Below, piece by piece: positions 1-9,898 of a stretch of DNA of 64,000 bases (the stretch's first letter is position 1; the number at the start of each line of letters is the position of its first letter). This DNA is from Bisporella sp. PMI_857 (Eukaryota > Ascomycota > Leotiomycetes > Helotiales > Helotiaceae). A program made the position numbers and the translations under genes. A model generated the notes under the pieces. The model saw only the letters and a program-made list of their open reading frames with translations. It did not search any database and was not told the origin of the DNA. The stretch lies in NCBI GenBank assembly GCA_021307315.1, contig JAJSPD010000086.1, positions 1 through 64,000 on the forward strand, given 5' to 3'.

Positions 1-218
1 CTTGACTAAAAACCGGGTTGGCCGGTATTGCTTTTTTGCTATACTAGAACTAAAGAGTTTAAGGGAAAGTCATGAATTGGTTCAAACGCTTGGCCCGTTT
101 CGCATGTTTAAAGCTTTGTAAATTTGTCGTGTAGCTCTATAGTTTTTGTGATTTCCGCTATAGCTTTCCGTAAAGCGTTTGTTCGTTTGCTGAACGGTTG
201 GGGATAAGTGCGTCAGTT

Positions 219-1172
219 TCAGTGATCCGAGAGTAAGCCTCGTAAACTAAACAAAGTTAGAACAAGACTTTCGGGGCCGACCGAGTCGTTTAGGGCTTTG
301 AATGCTATTTGAGCGCTATAAGTTTTGTCGATGTCACGGATTTCAGTTGTAATAATTTGATAAGCTCGTCGTAAAGAGCCGTGATTTCGTTCTACTAATC
401 CGACTGAATTGTGGGCTTCCACTGGAGCGGTCTTGATCCTGATGCTTATAATGCCGGCATATTCCTTGAATTCTTTGCTGACAAAGTTTTTGCCGGCGTC
501 GGTTGCAATAAAGTCAGGAAGTCTTAAATACGTGTCGATTCAATATGCCCGTAGTGCGTCTTATGTGTGCTTAGCGCTAATTTTTTGTAACTATTTCTTT
601 GTTTGGTACCGAGTTGCTTGGTTTACAATATGGAGCAAAGGTTCTCCGTTAATGTACATAATGTCGACTGTAATACAATAGTTGAAACTAACGTCGTTTT
701 GAAGTGTAAACTTGAATTTGCCTGGTGATTTTCCGTGTTTTTGACAGTGTGTATAGAATTTCGTCAGGTGGTCTAGAATAGGCTTGTTAGTTTCGATACT
801 TGTTCGGTTTAGGATTGTTTGTAGTCGTTCAACTGAAAAATGGCCAAATCGGCGGTGGAGGCGTTGCAATTCGATATTTGTTAAATAACAAGGATTGTTG
901 TCGAAAGATTCTGTGACAAATGATTTTAGCGAAGTGTTCCAGAGTAGAAAAAGGTGGCTAAATCGGCGTATAACTAGTACGTTGCTTTTCGGCGTAACTA
1001 GTACGTTTTTCAGGTTGTTTGGGTAAACCTGGAAAGAGTTTATATTCGCTAAGCTAAGGAGGAATGGTGTATTAGCTTCGATTATATGAAACTTTATTTG
1101 GCCGATCGGGGTTTTGACTATTGCTGACCCGATAGACCCTGTAAAGCCGATGCCGAACTGGACAGTAACCAT
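219..1172 (-). pseudogene. copia pol fragment: GAG-pre-integrase and integrase core
   Basis: Two pieces of one decayed frame. The upstream piece (1172-591) contains the GAG-pre-integrase signature LHRRFGHFSVERLQ, a His/Cys segment (THCQKHGKSPGKF) and the first catalytic Asp of the integrase core (TVDIMYING). The downstream piece (422-219) carries the end of the core, EAHNSVGLVERNHGSLRRAY, with the catalytic Glu in VERNHG. Integrase inserts element cDNA into chromosomes. The break between the pieces, with stops and frame loss in 423-590, separates the catalytic residues, so the enzyme is dead here. Confidence 0.85.
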
Positions 1173-1719
1173 GCTTTTAGTAGAATGGTCAAAAGTGAGG
1201 TTTGCGTTTTGTCGTTGTAAAGCTTGAAATTGGCCGTAGCCGGCAGTCGAGTGTTTCGAAGCGCTTGTGTTAATAACGATACCGTAGAAATGAGCGGAAG
1301 TGTAGCGAGATAAGCTGTTGATGTTGTAAGCGTTTGTGTTGTGAACGTTTGTGTTGTGAACGTTTGTAAAGTTGTCGGTGTTTGTAATGCCGGTAGATCT
1401 GTTGCAAAAAGGAGTTGTAGTGTTCGTAGTTGTAACGAAGTGAGTTAGAGCTCGACTGTTCAGAGTTGCAATTATTGAACTTGCTTTTTCGTCGGTAATG
1501 TTGTTTGCAAAGTAGCTAGTTTGGAATTCAGGTGTTTCGTTATTAAAAGCTAGTTCAAAATCAAGATTTGGTTTAGTTGTTAAAGTATTGAAAGCTTCGT
1601 TGATGCGTTCTGAGTCACTATTATTGTCGTCGCTTTCAAAAGTCAGGATATACTGTTTCAGGCTGTTATCAAAGCGCTAGTTGAAGTTTCGGCTTTTTGT
1701 GTTAAACCGGTTTTGGTTG

Positions 1720-2546
1720 CGAGCTTTGAATCGAGCTTTTGATTTTTTACGCTTTTTAGGAGTGTGTTTGTATAATCGACAGTTTTTTTTTTTGCACACG
1801 AAACAGCGCTTTTTTTGGTAGGGTGGTTTTTGGCTGTTGCTGTAACGGCTGTTGCGGTGCTTGTAGTTGCTTTAGTGGTAGCGACGGTCGGTGAAAAACG
1901 CTGTCAAATCTGTAGCACTTTGGGTTGCTTTATACGTTGTAATAGAAAACCGTAGGTCGTTAATCAGCTCTGCAACAGTGGCTGCAGGCTTGTAGCAAGC
2001 GTATTTGCAGGCTTCGTGCTGTTGACAGGCGGTAATGAGCTTGTTGTGTAAAAACTCGTCAGTACGAAGGTTGAGGTCTAGGCTATGCTGTAGGTGTCGT
2101 AGGTTTTTGATAAGTAATTTGAGGCACTCTGCCGTAGATTTCTCTGCGTTGTTGTTGACTACGCTGTGCAAGGTCGTCGAGTTCCATTAGTTAAGAATAG
2201 CGCGCTTGTACTCAGGCCTTTCAAAGTAATTGCTTGTTGCAGTACACATTTGCTTGAAAGGGACTCCCGGGACGTTTTTAAGGTTGGTGTAGTAATGGTC
2301 TAGAGCGAGACCGTGTAGCATAGTTGAGTAAGCTTGATTGAAAGCATGTTTTGGAATATTGGCTTTGCTGCAAAGGTCAAAAAATACAGTGAGCTTGAAA
2401 TCAAAATTGTCGTTCTTTTTGCTGTATTTTATGTCTTTAGTGTAAGGCTTAGCTAAAACAGCTAACTTTTTGCTGTAGTTGCGAGTAGCTACGTTTTCGT
2501 CGAGTTGTTGTGAAGTAGTACGTGGAGCTGGTTGGTTTTTTGACAA
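1720..2546 (-). pseudogene. copia gag fragment with zinc knuckle
   Basis: Two open segments (2546-2187 and 2171-1872) sit in the gag position of the copia element. Behind them, at about 1812-1763, is a Cys-rich knuckle (CFVCKKKNCRLYKH) followed by a basic run, the arrangement of fungal copia capsid/nucleocapsid regions. No single frame spans the region. The assignment rests mainly on position upstream of GAG-pre-integrase and on the knuckle; the capsid sequence itself is weakly conserved. Confidence 0.65.
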
Positions 2547-3215
2547 AGTGCGGTTTTGGGGAATGTCTCGAGGGTTCTGGACAGTTTCCCGGGTATTGTT
2601 CAGAGAGGTTTCCCGGGGGCGATTTGCCGGTAGGTCGTTTTGCAGTCTGTACAGGAGTTCGTCAGACTGTAAGCTATCCGTCCCGAGCCGTGTTAAGTCG
2701 TTAAGCTCGTCGTTAGTCTATTTGTGTTGCTTTTGTTTCTGGAGTGTTTCGTGCAAAACTTGAGACAAAGTTTTGTTTTTGTGATGTTGAGGCACGTAAA
2801 CGCTTCTGTTGCGTAGGTGGTTGCGTAAAGTTTGTTTAGTGCTTGTTTTGAGGTTGTCGAAGTTGGTTAGAGTAAAGCTTTTGAAGTTTTCTACGTAAAG
2901 GTCCTATAGATCCGAGTTTACTGCGTTGCAGTCGAAGTATTCCCGGAGTTTGGCTTTTGCGTAAGCGTTTAAGTCGTTTTTCGTAGCCGTTTCTACTTCG
3001 ATACCGTAATCTTACTGGTTGCTTTTTATGCTTTTACTGATTGCCGCTATAGAGCATGTAGTACCGGGTTTTTGCAGTGTTGGTATGTTGGTGTAAGTGG
3101 TTGTTTGGTTGAGTAGTTGCTTGGTTGAGAAGTCTTGAGTCTGAGAGTTTTGGGGTTTTAGAGAGTTCAAGTTGAGGGTTCAGAGAGGGTTGAGAAGAGG
3201 ATTGGAAAAGTAAGT

Positions 3216-3450
3216 TGTAATAGAGTCTGATTTGAAAGATCTAACTGATCAGTGTGGGTTTACTCTAAATACGGGGCACCACCACGTTCCTGACGTGAGT
3301 GCTATTGTATTTTTGAGTGAGTGATTGATTGAGTGTTAAGTTCTAACTACGGTGAAACTACGAGTTATATAACCCCGTTCCGGGTCACGTGAACGACACC
3401 CTTCGTTCGAGTGCGTGACCACATGACCTCTCTAGTTAATTGTACTAACA
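3216..3450 (-). repeat. putative 5' LTR of the copia element
   Basis: On the minus strand the block begins TGTTAGTACAATT at 3450 and could end ..CTATTACA at 3216, giving the TG..CA ends expected of an LTR about 235 bp long, directly upstream of the gag region. A single 3' partner cannot be checked because it would lie outside the window. The boundary at 3216 is a best guess. Confidence 0.5.
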
Positions 3451-3603
3451 TAAAAATTAAAAATATTTATTAATTTTAATTTTAAATTAAAAGCATTTAA
3501 TTACTATAATTATTTTATAAAATATACATTTTTATAAGTATTATCGATTATATTTTTTAAGATTTTACTTACTTGTAATAATAATAACAAAATTTATTAT
3601 TAT
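3451..3603. other. AT-rich spacer, left part
   Basis: Almost pure A/T DNA with no coding potential. It continues at 4784-5095 on the far side of the inserted element 3604-4783, so the two pieces were one AT island before that insertion. Such islands are typical of repeat-induced-mutation debris in ascomycetes, but no parent sequence is recognisable. Confidence 0.7.
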
Positions 3604-3774
3604 TGTCACGGCACGAGCTGTGGATCTACAGATACAGAGGGCAGCTGTGGTACTATACGAGAATATCAAGCTGAGGAAGGAAAAGGGGCTCGGGGAGAGC
3701 AGGCTATATGTACATGAGGGAGCCCTAGTGGCTCGGCAACAGGGCACGTGCTCGACCAGGGTCGGGACGTGACA
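3604..3774 (-). repeat. LTR of the TRIM-like element (left copy)
   Basis: 171 bp, TGTCACG..CGTGACA, identical by eye to 4613-4783. In minus-strand orientation this is the 3' LTR, next to the polypurine tract. Confidence 0.9.
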
Positions 3775-4290
3775 TCACCCCCTCCTCCTGAAAAAGCTCG
3801 CCCTCGAGCTTTGAGAGCAAGGCGTGTTGCTATTCAAATAGTCAAGTTGTCAATACCCATTTCCCATGCTTTTATCCAATTCTCTAGCTTCAGAGGCGGC
3901 TCTACCACGCTCTGTACTCATTGTGTAAGTAAATGCCGGCTCCGTAAAAGCGACAGGCCCAATTAAGGGGTCGAAGTAGTCGGTTGGCAGATAAGGTGCC
4001 AGCTCCGTAAATGCGACGTGCTCAATTAAGAGGTCGACTTGGCCGATTGGCAGATAAGGTGCCAGCTCCGTACAACAGGCTCAGTCAAGAGGTTGAATTG
4101 GTCGTAAGAATAACAAAAAATAAATAACAAAGAGGGTGAATCAGAGGATGGATGTAGAATCGAGAGCTCTCTGATTGCGCGGGGCGTACGCTTACAAGCC
4201 GCGACTTCTTCGAAAGAGGAGAAGGTGGACGATTGCTGCTGTAGGTCGTCGAGAGCTCCTCGAGCTTCCGGTACGATTAAGAGGTAAGTT

Positions 4291-4590
4291 GGGGTGCTTT
4301 CCAGGGCAGCCAGGTCTGAGGTCTTGAGGCGGGCGATTCGAGGGCGGGACGGGAGGTATCTAGGAGGTAGCAGAATTTACTGCGCAGTCGTAGAGCGTGC
4401 GGTCGCGGGCTGGAATGGCGGCAGTCAAGAGCTGTGGAAACAGGTGGGGTGCTTTCCAGGGCAGCCAAGTCTGAGGTCTTGAGGCGGGCGATTCGAGGGA
4501 CAGGAGGTATCTAAGAGGTAGCAGAATTCACTGCGCAGTCGTAGAGCGTCCAGCCGTAGGCTGGAATGGCGGCAGTCAAGAGCTGTTGGA
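4291..4590. repeat. two tandem ~150-bp units inside the TRIM-like element
   Basis: The motif GGGGTGCTTTCCAGGGCAGC starts at 4291 and again at 4446, and the following ~145 bp (through GGCGGCAGTCAAGAGCTGT) are nearly the same in both. A second, shorter tandem repeat, built on GCCAGCTCCGTAAATGCGAC, occupies about 3930-4080. Internal repetition without coding sequence fits a passive element. Confidence 0.8.
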
Positions 4591-4612
4591 AGATTGTTTG
4601 AGCTTGATATAA

Positions 4613-4783
4613 TGTCACGGCACGAGCTGTGGATCTACAGATACAGAGGGCAGCTGTGGTACTATACGAGAATATCAAGCTGAGGAAGGAAAAGGGGCTC
4701 GGGGAGAGCAGGCTATATGTACATGAGGGAGCCCTAGTGGCTCGGCAACAGGGCACGTGCTCGACCAGGGTCGGGACGTGACA
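4613..4783 (-). repeat. LTR of the TRIM-like element (right copy)
   Basis: 171 bp, identical by eye to 3604-3774. In minus-strand orientation it is the 5' LTR. The sequence next to it (minus reading TTATATCAAGC) is where a primer-binding site would lie. Confidence 0.9.
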
Positions 4784-5538
4784 ATTATATACATAGTTTA
4801 TATAGTTATATTTTATTTTATTGTTACAAATTGTTTTTATTGATTATTAAATAATAATTTTAAAAAATAACAATTAAATTTAATAATAATAAGTAATATT
4901 AAGTTTAAATACTTATGTATTAAGTTTAAATTAAAAGTTTTTTTTTATATAAAAAGTAAAATTTTACATAATAAAATATTACTTAAAATTTTAAAATCTT
5001 AAAAAAAAAGTCTATTTTATAAATTACAGTTAATTGTTTATTATAATTTTTTAATCCGATTTTAATTAACTTGTTTTTTTATAGAGTTATGAAAAGTTGA
5101 AAAATCGCGATTTATATGTAAAACCAGCGGGATTTGTACCGGGACGGGATTTGTGGCGGGAGCTCGGTTATCGGACCGAGCACCACAATTTTCGGGCGTA
5201 CACTATATTCAAGGAGGGCAGGCACAATCAATCCCCCAACAAAAGAGAAGCAGGCTTTTCAATGAAACTTATAAGATATTTTTTTATATACAGTAAAAGG
5301 CGAACGTGGTGTCGCTAGTTTTTTAGTTAATTATTTTAAGCGGTGTCTATTTTTAGACCCCTGTGGCTTTGTACCCCTCACATGGTTAAGGACCCTATAA
5401 ATTGTCATCCCAGAGCGAATTCTCGACCGCCTTAGGCAACGATATTCAACACTAGCGAAATCGACTTCTGTCATGAACACGTCCTAATTTCAAACTAGGA
5501 TAGTGCTTTGGATTAGCACTCACCTTAAAAAAAAAAGT
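4784..5538. other. AT-rich island (right part) and non-coding spacer
   Basis: 4784-5095 is A/T-rich like 3451-3603. From 5096 base composition becomes normal. Short open stretches are present, but none resembles a known family. 5340-5538 should contain the promoter and 5' leader of the HET gene. I see no RNA gene here. Confidence 0.6.
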
Positions 5539-6783
5539 ATGTATCAGTCTCTTAACTCCACATTGAGCGAAATCCGTCTCCTAGTCCTCCCTCCCGGTCC
5601 AGAAGACAGTCAGATTGAAGGCACTATCTACGTTTCTACTCTGAATCCTGCTCATCAGCAGTGGATCGGTAGAACCGGACCCGAACTCGTAGCTGGCGAT
5701 TGGAAACCCCGGAAAGAAGACAGTAATACAACACACTACGAAGCACTATCTTATGAGTGGGGAGATCCCAAAGGACCAGGACATAAGATCATACTTAATG
5801 GTCAACTTTTTAAAGTCCGTGAGAATCTTTTCCAGGCCTTGACTTGTCTCCGATCCACAGGGGCAACCGAATCGTTATGGATTGATACTATTTGCATTAA
5901 TCAAGAAGATGTCCAGGAACAAAATCATCAGGTTCGGATAATGGACTCAATTTATAGGCTAGCTAGAAGAGTTCGGGTCTGGATTGGTTGCGATACGAAA
6001 AGGATCTCTGACGCATTTCAGCTCATTCCAGAGATTATGATTGCTTATTCGGAAGAGGAGGCAAAGGAAGTAGAAAAAAGGGGGCAGGCCTATCGCTATC
6101 TGGGTCATAGTGTTTCTCATTTCGATGAAAATCTTCCAAAGTCTAGCAGCAAGGAGGATTTTACATCCGACTGGGAAGATCTGTTCTCAGCACATGACAA
6201 TATAGATATTTGGGACCTTGACTATATGAAATCGACAATTACACAGAAAGAAGGGTGGAGTGCACTAGTAAGATTCCTGGAGCGAAGTTATTGGACCAGG
6301 ATCTGAATCGTTCAAGAGTATTTACTTGCTCAAGATATTACTATCCACTGCGGCCTGGAAACTATTGATAGTAGGGACTTAGATATGGCATTCAACAGCA
6401 TCCTTCAGCTCAAGCCTGAGCAACACCCAGAGTATCCGTTATATTTCAAAGAGTTCATCGAGGGGATTAATAGCAGTATCGGCATGAGAATTATCGAAAG
6501 GCGCCGCGATGGGGGTAAACGAACCCTAGCTGATCTTATAGAGAGTACTAAAAGCTCCAAGTGTCACGATCCGCACGACAGAATTTACGCAATCCTCGCC
6601 TTGGCAAATGATATGTCGGGCTCCTACGACTCTATTCCAATCGACTACGATAGATCAATCTTCAAAGTCAAGATGGACGTTGCCTGGTTTATTCAGCAAC
6701 GTCCTAGATTCGGGCGGGCTTATACATCTCGGATCTGTTCGCTTTTGGATGAGATCTATGCCGATTATCCAGATAGCGACTAA
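5539..6783 (+). pseudogene. HET-domain (heterokaryon incompatibility) protein with one nonsense codon
   Basis: HET-domain proteins trigger cell death when genetically different hyphae fuse. The start ATG at 5539 (MYQSLNSTLSEIRLLVL) is preferred over the upstream in-frame GTG. The HET core is clear: HYEALSYEWGDP, then LWIDTICINQEDVQEQNHQV and the VRVWIG strand. At 6304-6306 a TGA replaces the Trp of the family's W-x-R-x-W-x-x-QE motif (..YWTRI*IVQEYLLAQ). The same frame then runs open to TAA at 6781-6783 and includes HDPHDRIYAILALAND, the usual second conserved block. Without the stop the protein would be about 414 residues, shorter than many HET proteins (500-700). A single transition TGG to TGA explains the break; sequencing error or a segregating null allele are alternatives. 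Confidence 0.9.
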
Positions 6784-7258
6784 GAAATATGAACACTTTA
6801 TTGAACCACTCATCTGAATGAATGATTAACTTGCAAAACTGACAACAGTTTCGACTTGTGCCATATGTACCTGTAAACTTGAGCGTGGGGGGTTGAATGG
6901 GCAAGAATTGGCTCCGCTCTGCGATTACAATTAGCAACGGCACCTTTGGGGTACAAAAGGTGTAGGCGTGTATTATAGCCACAAGGGTCTGAACCGAACC
7001 CCACTACAATAGTTAACTTTAAAACTCGCGACACCCAATTCGCCGTCTACTGTACCGTAATATTGAAAGCTCAGTTTAACGCTCAAGACCTCACTTAACA
7101 AGAAAGCAGCGAAAGCTTGCGCAGATAAAAAAAAGCTTCCGTGACAGCCTGAGGCTTAACTTCTCTCCAAGTCGACATGTCTCTACCTCGCTGTCCCTCT
7201 ACAAAGACTCCGTTCCCGCATGACTCCTTGTTATCTTCTCTATTGGTGATCTGAAACA
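6784..7258. other. intergenic, HET to amidase
   Basis: 475 bp with no convincing coding sequence. The segment 7200-7258 should hold the amidase promoter and leader. Confidence 0.5.
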
Positions 7259-9135
7259 ATGAACCATTTATCACCCTTATGGATTGGAATTTTCTTTTTG
7301 GTTCCAATAGTTCTCTTGACATGGTTTCGCACACACTTCCGTAAGTATCGTGGAGGTCTCCCCCACAGCCCAGCTATCGGATTGCCCTTCTAACTGTTTT
7401 TTCTCTAGCGGTGCCAAACCCATACCCTCTGATTCGAGACACTTCTATCAAGACTTTCCAACAATACTTGAATAATGGCTCGTATACGTCTGAAGACCTT
7501 GTTCGCACATTTCTGGCTAGGATCTCCGAAGTCAATAACAAGTTGCACGCGGTTGCTGAGATCAATCCCGACGCTATAAATGTAGCCAGGCACCCCGATC
7601 GAGACAGGCACATCTCCGGTCCCAGAAGGTATGTTCTCGGCTTCATAAACTTAACTCAACAATAACCTGACGATGAAAAATAGTGAGCTTCATGGGATTC
7701 CGATCCTGATCAAAGATATAGTAAGTACTCATGGCATGAATAACACCGCTGGCTTGTACTGCTTAATAGGGTCAAAGACTAAGCAAGAATCTTCTTTGAT
7801 TGCCCGACTTCGAAAAGCCGGCGCCATAATCCTCGGAAAGGCAAACACATCCGAATGGGGGAATAATCGCTCTTTCAGTGGAAATTCTTCTAATGGCAGG
7901 AGTGCCTGGGATGGGCAGACGTATGGTGTATATACCAATATACAAGACCCCTGTGGAAGCAGCAGCGGCTCTGCTACATCTATGGCATTGGGCTTGTCTG
8001 TGGCCACGATAGGCGTAGAGGTAAGAATTACACGCACCAAATGTTGTCATGCCCATCTAATAGTTTCTTGAAGGGCGTATTACGTGCCCAGCAATGAAGA
8101 GTAATATTGTCAGCATCAAGCCAACTGCGCATCTAGTCCCTAAGGACAATGTATTAATTGCGCAACTTCGAGGCGCCATCGGACCCATGACATTGATAGT
8201 CATGGATACTGCACAGATGTCGGCCATCATGGCCGGTAAGAGTGATGCCGACCCATACACAAAAGATATACCTTTAAAAAAGATTCCCGACTATGTCGCA
8301 GCTTGCAAGCAGGATGCTCTTCATGGCAGTAGGCTAGGCATCCCCCGAAATAGACTCCAAAATCCAATAGGAAAAGATTTCAACATGGAAGCAATCATGG
8401 AAACGTTCGAGAAAACTCTCCTGCTATTGAAAAAATAATGGTGCTACGGTTATTGACAACGCCAACTACCCTAAGTGGATGGGGAGTATACGATATCACC
8501 ACAGGGGATCTACGGACCAGCAGGATATGCAGCCGATATGGCGGGCTACCTATCTGGATTAGAGACAAACCCGATGAGAATTCAAAATATCTTTGACATG
8601 ATTTCTTGCACAAAGTCAGACCCTAGTGAAGAATATTCCTCCCGCGACATTGGAAACTTCGAAAAGGCAGCGGCTCCACCCGCCGTCAACTCGGCAGAGG
8701 TGCAATCTGCCAGGAAGCTCGTGCTCTCTTTGGCCCGCGAAGGAGGCATTGACGGAGCCTTGGATTCCGCAAAGGCAAATGCTCTGATTTTACCGTCCAT
8801 TATTTGTTCTGATATCCCTGGTTTTGCTGGATACCCTACGATTACCGTTCCTATGGAGTACATGCCTGACGACACACCTGTTGTAAAGAATCCAAGGGGA
8901 GACTTGGTAGACGAAGCTCCGAATATTCCGTAGGTATCACGGCTCAATTGGCTTTTTATAGGTGCTAACTGTATGTAGTTTTGGTCTTTGCTTTATTGGT
9001 CGAGCGTGGTCCGAGGAGAAACTTGTTGGGCTTGCGTACGCATTTGAACAATTGACGAAGGTTGGCTCTGAGAGACGACCTATTATTTTGCCAAAGGCGG
9101 AGTTGAGGGACATTGTTAAAAATAGAAATACTTGA
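7259..9135 (+). pseudogene. amidase-signature family protein, N-terminal membrane/signal segment, broken
   Basis: Amidase-signature enzymes hydrolyse amides with a Ser-cisSer-Lys triad. Exon 1 (7259-7340) encodes MNHLSPLWIGIFFLVPIVLL, a hydrophobic anchor or signal peptide. Introns at 7341-7408 and 7629-7683 join frames exactly. Exon 3 holds the catalytic Lys (GIPILIKD) and the signature DPCGSSSGSATS. After a third intron (about 8021-8063) the nucleophile region reads EGRITCPA where the family has GS[IV]xxPA, so the nucleophile Ser appears to be Arg. Near 8436 an extra A in an A-run shifts the frame (LLKK stop, then NNGATVIDNANYPKW in another frame), and a second shift lies at about 8490-8530. 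The C-terminal part (GYLSGLETNP, ITVPMEYMPDDTPV, then after an intron FGLCFIGRAWSEEKLVGLAY) is well conserved to TGA 9133-9135. The gene looks recently inactivated. Confidence 0.85.
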
Positions 9136-9173
9136 AAGCAAATAGGCAGGAATGATCGGAGTATTCAACTCAC

Positions 9174-9359
9174 TTTTCACGCTTCTGGGGAGCTAGGGAG
9201 ATCATGGCGTTCAAACTGACTCCCTTGTGATTTTGCGACGCGATCTGATGCGTGTAGAGTTCCACCAATTCGGTAGGAGTGACAGTTCTGTTCTCGAGCT
9301 CCTTTCAGAGATATTCCGCAGTCGCTATTAGTAAATCGACATCTGCTACTGTTGGTTTG
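9174..9359 (-). pseudogene. N-terminal exon of a second amidase, inverted
   Basis: The minus strand reads DVDLLIATAEYL, a TGA, then KELENRTVTPTELVELYTHQ and KGVSLNAMISLAPQK, followed by a splice-donor-like GTGAGT at 9173. This is the typical N-terminal helical region of fungal amidases (..EYLxxGxxTSxxLVexYLxxI..LNAmIs.AP). The stop sits where a Trp or similar residue is expected. Nothing downstream matches the rest of an amidase, because the plus-strand amidase occupies that space. The fragment therefore looks like the relic of a second paralogue, not part of the first gene. Confidence 0.7.
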
Positions 9360-9603
9360 CATGTAGGTGAATCACGTGAATTGTGGGTCTACTGGGACCT
9401 ACTCCAATATGGCAGCTGGATCGTGCCCTCAAAGAGGAAGATACCTCCTGAGGTAAAACAAAGTCACCATCTGGAGCTGATTAAGGTCGCTGTCGATGTC
9501 TCCTCGTTGTGGTTGAAGGTGTCGCGAGGGAGTGGCTGATGTGGCCTTTTCAGAACAGAAGATTCTGCCAGCGAAATGGGTACGAAAACTATCCGAGGGT
9601 TCG

Positions 9604-9780
9604 GTTTTTTGCTTTGCAAGTGTTTGTATCACTCTCGTTGAGTGATACTTCTTGTTTCTGATAACTTGTAATTGCTCAAGTCGGTACCCACTGGGCACGT
9701 AGCACCGCGATACGCGCAGTGCTAGTATGCTCATTGTAGGTGGTGACTTGTTCTTGTTCTATTCTATTGCTACCTACAAA
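9604..9780 (+). repeat. dispersed repeat R1, copy 1
   Basis: Begins GTGTTTGTATCACTC and carries TTGCTCAAGTCGGTACC and GTAGCACCGCGAT, shared with copies at 21046, 22837 (inverted), 51169, 60451 and 62027 (inverted). The start can fold as an imperfect hairpin (GTATCACTC/GAGTGATAC). No coding sequence. Confidence 0.8.
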
Positions 9781-9898
9781 AGTTATAATACATCTATGGG
9801 TCTGGGTGAGGCTTGCATGAAACAGATGTACGGCACTTCACAAGGCAAGCCAGTTGATAACTTGAGCTAGGGCATCCCTGTATTCTACGAGCGGCTCA

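Larger units (their letters stand above)
1..3450 (-). mobile_element. Ty1/copia LTR retrotransposon, decayed, running off the left edge
   Basis: A copia-type element lies on the minus strand. Reading leftwards from a putative 5' LTR (3216-3450) there are gag-like segments (about 2546-1872), a zinc knuckle (about 1812-1763), the GAG-pre-integrase domain and integrase core (1172-219). Reverse transcriptase and RNase H would lie beyond position 1. The order gag, zinc knuckle, integrase before RT is diagnostic of copia rather than gypsy. Many stops and frame changes interrupt the coding region, so this copy cannot encode a working polyprotein. Stretches without an open frame (1173-1760, 2764-3215) belong to the element but show no further recognisable domain. 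Confidence 0.85.
3604..4783 (-). mobile_element. TRIM-like non-autonomous LTR retrotransposon, complete, with TSD
   Basis: A 1,180-bp element bounded by two 171-bp direct repeats that are identical by eye, each starting TGTCACG and ending CGTGACA. It is flanked on both sides by the 5-bp duplication ATTAT (3599-3603 and 4784-4788). The interior (838 bp) has no retrotransposon coding sequence, so it must use enzymes of another element. A purine-rich tract (minus-strand reading of 3775-3790, AGGAGGAGGGGGTGA) abuts the left LTR as a polypurine tract should, and the LTR has a TATA-like TACATATAG in minus orientation; both place the element on the minus strand. Solo LTRs of the same family occur at 13349-13522, 20671-20832 and 61075-61648. 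Confidence 0.88.

Noticed and set aside
4277..4756. Short frames on both strands inside the TRIM-like element
   Set aside because: They fall in tandem repeats and LTR sequence and differ between repeat units; no coding bias.
6704..7034. Minus-strand frames between the HET and amidase genes
   Set aside because: No motif, overlap with the end of HET coding, and no start or stop context.
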